A DNA stretch of 64,000 bases from Chalciporus piperatus. Taxonomy: Eukaryota; Basidiomycota; Agaricomycetes; Boletales; Boletaceae. Shown in pieces: positions 57,628 through 64,000 of the stretch. The translations under genes were made by a program, and so were the position numbers. Location of the stretch: NCBI GenBank assembly GCA_038093975.1, contig JBBPTG010000002.1, positions 496,001-560,000 on the forward strand, written 5' to 3'. Position 1 is the stretch's first letter. Each line of letters starts with the position of its first letter. The notes beneath the pieces are model-generated. The model was not told the DNA's origin and did no database searches. It worked only from the letters and a program-made list of their open reading frames with translations.

Positions 57628-60291
57628 TCACAACCGTGAGAGGTCTCGTCCCCAAACACCCCTGAGGACACGTGTTTTCAGTGTGAGCCTGCAATCTCTG
57701 AAAGATGGAACATACCTGATGATCCAATCAATCATAAGTAATGCTCTGGTCCTGGACGACACCTGTTCACTCCAATACACACTCCTCCATGCATACATTG
57801 CGGCCAGACCACCCATGACTGAGAGCTTTCCCAAGTCGAAAACAGCAGCATTGCCAATATATGCAAGATTCCCAAGGTGCTTATATCGGAAAGGCGCAGA
57901 AACGGCCTCATCTAGATCCTTGACGTAGTTCGCTTCCAGAACCTCATGCTTCGCGGCGAGCTGGGTAAATTTCTTCCCAAGATATCTACCTTCCTGAGAA
58001 GCAACCTGTGCTGTCTAGATAATCGTTGTCAGCTGATATTACACGTCTGAGCGCACGCGAGCTTACAGCAGGCAACGCCGTTATCTTGTTCCCTAAATCT
58101 TCCAGAAGTTTGCAAAGCTCATTCAACGACAAACTGTTGTCCGCATCTGAGTCGTACAAATCGAATAGCTTGCGGACCTTGGAGTGCGACAGTCAACGCC
58201 ACAGATGGATCATGTTGATGGCGAACACTGACCTTTTGTAAATGGGTCTCGGACATTGGGATTCGTTGTTTAATTCTAGAGACTAATCTCGTGAGCCCAA
58301 ACAAAAAAGGATCGATCGGCAAATCTCTACCCATGAAATCGAATTCGTCGAAATCAATCTTGCCGTTCTTGTCCTTGTCGGCCTCATCTACGAGCTCGAG
58401 GAGGTGGCTCACAAGTGATGTTTCAATCTGTTTCGAGCACTTGGTCAACATGCACTCGATTTGAATAGTTCCAATCACTCACAGTAGCGCAGTCACCAAT
58501 AGCATACACCTCGCCTAGTGGCGCACCCTTTACGCGAAGATGTGCATCGACCTCTATGGCCTTTTTATGAACCTGATTGGGTAGAATATCCGAAATCCTC
58601 TTGGTCAACGGATTCATGGAGATCCCCGTCGACCATAACACAAAATTACTTGGAATCTTGTGTTCAATGATCTTCCCATCAGGAGACCGCACGGTATACA
58701 CGACACGATCGCGATGTACCGAGTGGACGTGGGCTGATGTGATAAGGTCCACCCTGTCGCGCTTGAATTTCTCCTGCGAAATGATGGAGCATAAGCCCCT
58801 GAAAATACCACATGGGGTCATGACCTACCTCTGCATATCTGGATATTGCCTCAGAGTACTGTAACCATCAGCACATTGTCCTCGAATCGGTACCACTCAA
58901 ACTTACTGTGTTCAAGATATGTTCACGAGACTGGATTACATGTATCGAGACTTCTTCTCGACACAATTTCGGGAACTGGAAACAGCACAGAAATAGTCGA
59001 GGAAAGAAATGTACCAACAAAGAAAAACGTACGTAGTTCATGATGTCCTCTTGGCAGAAGTCGAATATTTCCTGGAAAGGTCGTTAAGGGAGCTTCGATG
59101 TAAAAAAGCCCGAAATACGTACAGCGGCTGTCTCGACACCAGTTGGCCCCCCTCCACAAACCACGAAGCTCAACAAGCGCTTCCTCTCCACAGGGGTCGT
59201 GGTTGGTAGACTTGCGGTCTCGAAATTGTCTTAAGTGATGGTTAAGCAGTGCATGGTATGAACAACACAAACGAACGCACCCATTATACGGCGTCGGATG
59301 GCCTGTGCGTCCGATATGGTCTTCAGCTGGAAGCAATGGTCCAGCCCGGGCACGCCGTGTGTGTTGGAGACGGAGCCGACCGCAATAATCAACTTATCAT
59401 ACCTAGACATCGCGTATGCGTAAGGACATACAGATCAGGAACTTGCAACATACGGAACATATATCTTTTCGGTCTTGCCGTCTGGGCCAACCGTTTCGAC
59501 CTCAAGTAGTCGTTCGGACATCACAAGATCTGTTGCCTTCCCAGAAATCATTTGACCACGGAGTCGAGCAATGATCTTGCGCATAGGTTCAATAAGACTG
59601 CGTATTTGCACTGTACCTACAGCAGCAGCTTTGGAAAGACTCGGTCAGGGATGAAGGAGGGGGTATTCCATAGGACCTACACGGTAAAAGAGGAGTGAAT
59701 GTAGTGAATGTTTCTGCGCTGACCACGGTCACATAGTAATCGCCCAGACACAGATTTTGCAAGACCGAGACGGCCTTTATCAGGGGTGTTGAGTACCGAA
59801 CGGACATGTGAAGCAAACTGGCTCACCCCCCAACCCCCGCCAACAATAACGAGCCTGGGCCTTTTACTTAGCTTCCTGTATTCTTCGTCTTCTTCGTCCG
59901 CCAGAAGGGCATTCACTACAGGCAGATGTTTGGGTCCACCGCGCTCGGGGTACAATGCAAGCGGTGACACGGGCACACGTTCGATGTGTTTATCCGTGTA
60001 GGTGAATGCATCGTGGATGAATATGGCCGTTCCAAGGGCGACCAAACCTGCCGTGGCCGATAGCACAAAGTAAGAGGTGTATTTCACAACCAGAAAGGTG
60101 CGGCGGAGGAAACGAGATCTAGGCCGTGGCTCTAGGGGGATAACAGGCCTTTGGGACGGCCCACCTGACAATGACCGTGTCAAAGATGAGGAGGGCCGTG
60201 GTATGAACGATGTCTTGGCCAGACGGAAGCAGCTTGGCGACGCGATGCCAACAGTGACAACTCTAAGGGGTCGCACGACCTGCCTCAGCAT
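57628..60291 (-). CDS. External alternative NADH dehydrogenase (type II) with EF-hand
   Basis: This is a rotenone-insensitive NADH:ubiquinone oxidoreductase on the outer face of the inner mitochondrial membrane. Exon 1 has a presequence (RLAKTSFIPRPSSSLTRSLS) and a hydrophobic segment (YTSYFVLSATAGLVALGTAI). The FAD motif is RLVIVGGGWGAVSVLQNLCL and the second Rossmann part includes KIIEHKIPSNFVLWSTGISM and the conserved VYAIGDCATV. A calcium-binding EF-hand DKDKNGKIDFDEF (loop residues D-x-D-x-N at 1, 3, 5 and E at 12) lies near 58330-58400, as in Neurospora NDE1. The C-terminal YIGNAAVFDFGKLSVMGGLA is typical of the family. The calcium dependence is inferred. All catalytic motifs are present. 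Confidence 0.91.
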
Positions 60292-60805
60292 AATCGCAAG
60301 GTAAGAGTGGCCTCGTTGATATGCTCCGCTCGTTCAGGATAGGCAGCGCTGGTGGTGGAGTAGCTAGGTGCGAATGGCGTCACGGTCGCGGCTTGTGCAA
60401 CTTTATGTTCCTGTTCGGGATACTCCCTATGCAAACCAATTGAGGCGTCGGGAGGAAGACAGTCTTTCACCCTATAATGTCGTCGGATTGCCCTACGGTG
60501 GGTAGTTTGAAGCGAGTGAGAACTCTGTGAGATACCCGCATACGTCTATCTCATACATATAGATAGGGTGGGCCCGGGAGCGGGAGATCACACGATGCAA
60601 GACTTGGGAATTGGATTGCTACGCTAGGTTACAATGGAGGATATAGCTTGCTAACAAATATACTGTAGAGTTTGCTACCTATCAATAAGAGAGAGGCCAG
60701 TAGTCCAATGCACGGATCTCGACTATGTAACACGGACCCATGTTCCCAGCAAGCGGGCGCCGCCTCATAAGGATGAGGGCTCCACATCTTTCTGGGACAT
60801 GGGGG
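60292..60805. other. Intergenic region between the NADH dehydrogenase and the SAP kinase
   Basis: A 61-residue open frame on the minus strand (about 60285-60470) overlaps the dehydrogenase start and has no motif. No other feature is seen. The region holds the promoter of the dehydrogenase and the 3' end of the kinase gene. Confidence 0.4.
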
Positions 60806-63800
60806 TCACCGATAAGCAGAAACAAGTCCTTCAAGTTGCTGGACAACCTCGGACACCGTCGGTCGCTCCGCAGGATCGTGAGCCCACATACGTTCTACGA
60901 GTTCAACAATTTCCGGGCAGTATTGCTTCCGCAAGCTGCTCATAGAGGGTCTAAAAAACATGGTCAGGAGCTCGTCGAAATAGTACAACCCGGTTGACTG
61001 ACCGTTGTCGCTTGGCACCCACTGTCTCATAGATAGCGTGTTCGTTCATACCCTTGACAAAACGTTCATCTGATAACTACTTGGAGTGACAAAAATTACC
61101 TACCTCCCACGGAAACTTCTTGGTCATTACATGCCACTGCAGCATCTCCCAGAAGACCATCGCACAGGAGAATACATCGACTTTGTGGTTGTATTTGGGA
61201 TGTGCGTGCCAAAGTTCCGGGGCTTGCCAATTAACTGTGCCGACGACACTTCGAACCATAGATCGCGTTGATTGTTTCACTTTCGCAAGCCCAAAATCCG
61301 CGATCTTTGCAGCGCCACGCGAGGTGATAAGGATATTAGAGGATTTGCAATCCCGGTGTATAATAGAGGGCTTGCGTGTGTGAAGGTATTCCAGTCCAAG
61401 GGCGATATCGAGCATGATGCTAAGCTGTGAAAAAAACGTTCAGACGTTTCCAAGCACGCCGTACAGGTACACATACAATCTTGTACAGCGATGGTGCAGG
61501 GACGTTCCGGATATAGTCGAACAAGTCACCATTCGAACAGAGTTCGCTCACGATCATCACTGGCGTCTCGCGCGTATTCTCTGGTATACTGACGCCGAGC
61601 TAGATAAGCGTCTTTTTAGACTGCGAGGGACTGGACAACGAAAAAACTTACGAAGCGGACAATATTTGGGTGGTCAAAAGCCCCGAGCAACTTAAGCTCC
61701 TTGATGTCCACTACAAGAAAAGTCAGCTTGTACAGTCATGTGAACGGAGAAGGCATACTTGAACTGAGCTGGTCCCGGAATTCAGCAATTGCAACTCGCC
61801 GGCCTTTGAACTTCCCAATGTAAACGTCCTTGAAACCACCACTACCAATCTTCTCTAACTTGGTCAGTTTATCTGGGGGTATCTCGCGATCTTCAAGTCC
61901 TAGACTTTCGAGGTCAAGTTCCAGTTCAGGCTCCGGTTGCTTCTGTTCATTTGATAGTGGGGGAGTACGGGGCTCATCTTGGTGGACACGTTGTGAACGC
62001 ATAAGAACAGGTGGAGTGCTGCTGTGGCTACGACTCGTTGTCCTACGTCGACCGCCACGAACATGAATTGTGGACGGAGGGCGCACAGTGCCGGTTGAAG
62101 ACGGTGAAGAGAAGCCATTGGCATGACGATCGCGCCACTGAAGGAGAGATTGTGCGAGCTGAGGTTTTGTACCAGCTACGTTCAGGTCACGGGTCTCGCA
62201 GAGACGCACAAGGTCATCACGGCGGAGCCGGATAAGCGTCTTCTTAGTGGCGAGGGTAAGGTCAACTCCATCATCATCATCAGTACGATGGGCACACAAT
62301 GTAAAAATAACAACCTACAATCATCTTCTTCCATAGCCTCATCAGTACCCACTTCACTAACTTCCTCGACATCAGCGTCTACGTCAACAGACTCGACTTC
62401 CAAGTCAATCTCTTGATCGTCCTGGTCTTGTCCTTCGTCTTCATCTTCGTTTTCCTCGTCCTGTTGTTCGTTGAGCTCCTCACCACCAACCACTTTCCCA
62501 CTGCGCAGCTTCCGAGGCGTTGTCCCCATGGGAGTTGTGACATTGCCCACGTAGACGTCCTCGTCGTCATGAAGACTCTCAGCATCCTCGTCGTCTACTT
62601 CTTCAGCCATATCCTCTTCGACTTGTTCTTCTTCCTCTTCATCATCTCCTTCGCTGCCATCGTCCCTGGGTGGAGTATGGGTTTGTATTCTCCGTGGTCT
62701 CAGGCGCCGCTTAACAGGTGTCCGTCGGCCGTTGTCAGGAGGCGGTGAAGGGGAAGGGGACGAAATCAGTTCATCAACTTCTTCCTCGTCGTCTATCAAC
62801 TGATTTTCCTCCACCTCAGGTTCATCTTGCTCCACCAGACCCTTTCGTCTTGTTCTTTGTCTCGGCGTGGCGTCCTGGTCTACGTTGCCATTGACCTTGT
62901 CCCGACTACGGAGCCGGCGGGGACTGCGCGAGGGAGCCGCGATCTTGGCTTCTAGCTCTGCGAGATCGGTGAGTTCGCTCTCGTCGCCAGAGGGTCCAGG
63001 AGACCGTGCTTGAACATCCTCGCTAAACTCGACTTGTTTAGCTTTGCCCTTGTTTTTCGACGAAACGGTTTGCGACGGGGGACGTTCACCGGAAGCCTTC
63101 CGCGCGCGGAGACGTGTGGCTGGGGGCGATGGAAGAGGATTGGTGGAGCTCGATGTTGGAGGAGATCGACTCAACGTTGAGCGCGTATTCCGTCGTCTGA
63201 TACAATTGAGAGGGATGGCGACAGGGGCACCATACTATACTCACCTGATCACGACCTCAGGTTCATCTCTCTGCTCCGAGAATTCGTTCATACAGAGGTG
63301 GGTGTTGAACTGACCGAGAGACAAACTACGCGTTTTCAGGGCACGGGCGGGAACTTGGCCTATACCATTAACCGTGGCACGTCTCCGAAGGCCATAAGTG
63401 GATGTGCACTTGACCCCGAAATCGGTCTCCTCATCACCAGCAATATTACCGTCATCTGAGGAAAAATCGCTAGAATTGCCATCACCGCGGCCCGGAGGTG
63501 AAGAAGGTGGAAGCGATGCAACTTCGTCGCGTGCAGAGATGATTGCATCGACCAATTCTGGCTTTGTGAGAGACTCTGTATCTTCCGAAAGGCCAACTGC
63601 GACATAAAGGCGCGCGAGCTCGTCCTTTCTGAGGCGCAAAAGCTGCCTGGAGGATGCTTCGTTAATGAGGACTTCATCCGCTATTACGCGATCAGCATCA
63701 GATAATACAGTGTGCGGCCTTTGCTTACACGACTCCTCTCGATCACTATCCACGTCGGAGTCATCTGATCCACTCCATGAACGATGCACGTCGACATCCA

Positions 63801-63972
63801 TCAAGGTGGCGTCATCGTTGGTGTCCGAATCGTTAGAGCCTGCTCTCCGCCGTTTGGGTCTACCTGACCCCCGCATTGGACGACCATTCGCGCGGGCGTT
63901 CTCATTAGCGGAAACCACGCGTTTTCTCTTTGAACCGACGGGCACATCGAAGTGCTGGCTCTCATCGCGCAT
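60806..63972 (-). CDS. SAP-domain protein kinase with WNK-like lysine arrangement
   Basis: This is a long multi-domain protein (about 950 residues): a basic and acidic disordered N terminus, a SAP-like DNA-binding helix pair (ASSRQLLRLRKDELARLYV), a very acidic region, a second SAP-like unit (KKTLIRLRRDDLVRLCETRD) and a C-terminal kinase domain. The kinase glycine loop is GSGGFKDVYIG, with Lys codon at 61829-61831. The usual beta-3 VAIK lysine is replaced by Ala in RRVAIAEFRD (codon 61784-61786). The alpha-C Glu (IKELKLLG), HRDCKSSNIL (61350-61358) and DFG (61290-61298) are all present. A lysine in the loop plus none in beta-3 is the WNK layout. The ATG at 63972 is 28 bases from the window edge with an open frame before it, so the N terminus may continue beyond. 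Confidence 0.82.
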
Positions 63973-64000
63973 CCTACTTTTCTGTACGAGGTGTTGGCGG

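Noticed and set aside
60285..60470. 61-residue minus-strand frame upstream of the NADH dehydrogenase
   Set aside because: Overlaps the dehydrogenase start region, no motif; most likely 5' UTR or promoter.
62413..62748. Hydrophobic plus-strand frame resembling a membrane protein
   Set aside because: It is the antisense of the acidic (Glu/Asp-rich) region of the SAP kinase; Glu codons read in reverse as Leu, Phe and Ser.

Overview
This is a stretch of nuclear genome from a filamentous basidiomycete, most likely an Agaricomycete. The evidence is the dense packing of genes on both strands, many very short introns (about 50-65 bases, GT-AG with CTAAT/CTGAC-like branch sites), and the gene families present: a fungal sesquiterpene-synthase-type enzyme, an arrestin-like protein, a small secreted cupredoxin, fused alpha/beta tryptophan synthase, monopolin Csm1/Pcs1, and a fungal DUF1776 protein. 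No transposon, CRISPR array or prokaryotic feature was found. Exon boundaries were placed by hand from splice signals, reading-frame phase and conserved protein motifs, so individual junctions may be a few bases off. CDS coordinates run from start to stop and include introns.

Layout. 0.1-2 kb: two G-protein gamma subunit genes arranged head to head around a coiled-coil gene. 2.2-5 kb: mitochondrial thioredoxin, a small unknown gene, a damaged-looking cupredoxin. 5.2-10.5 kb: NOC4 and a myotubularin phosphatase. 10.8-14.8 kb: S-adenosylmethionine synthetase and ADE4, whose start codon is split by an intron. 15-21.7 kb: Elongin-A, Cwf18, GUF1/LepA and eIF2B-beta. 21.8-27.2 kb: divergent TRP5 and asparaginase-ankyrin genes. 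27.3-33.8 kb: Csm1 and a tandem pair of ADGF-type adenosine deaminases. 34-41.3 kb: a three-KH protein, BRX1, an arrestin-like protein and a terpene synthase with a C-terminal membrane segment. 41.3-46.6 kb: cyclic phosphodiesterase, DUF1776 protein, an intron-containing tRNA-Ser and ATP2. 47-57.5 kb: CTF18, a poorly resolved gene, an MFS permease and CLP1. 57.6-64 kb: external NADH dehydrogenase with an EF-hand, and a long SAP-domain protein kinase that may run off the right edge.

Most genes are housekeeping: ribosome assembly (NOC4, BRX1), translation (eIF2B-beta, GUF1, tRNA), RNA processing (Cwf18, CLP1, KH protein), chromosome biology (CTF18, Csm1), mitochondrial energy (ATP2, NDE, thioredoxin) and purine, methionine, tryptophan and asparagine metabolism. 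There is no obvious operon-like or cluster logic. The terpene synthase has no cytochrome P450 or other tailoring gene beside it.

The most unusual items are: (1) the SAP-domain kinase, which lacks the usual beta-3 lysine but has a lysine inside the glycine-rich loop, the arrangement known from WNK kinases; (2) the terpene synthase with an EExxD metal motif and a C-terminal hydrophobic anchor; (3) two genes whose coding sequence begins with a 1- or 4-base exon (ADE4 and the cyclic phosphodiesterase); (4) the inverted duplication of the G-gamma gene; (5) the diverged ADGF pair.
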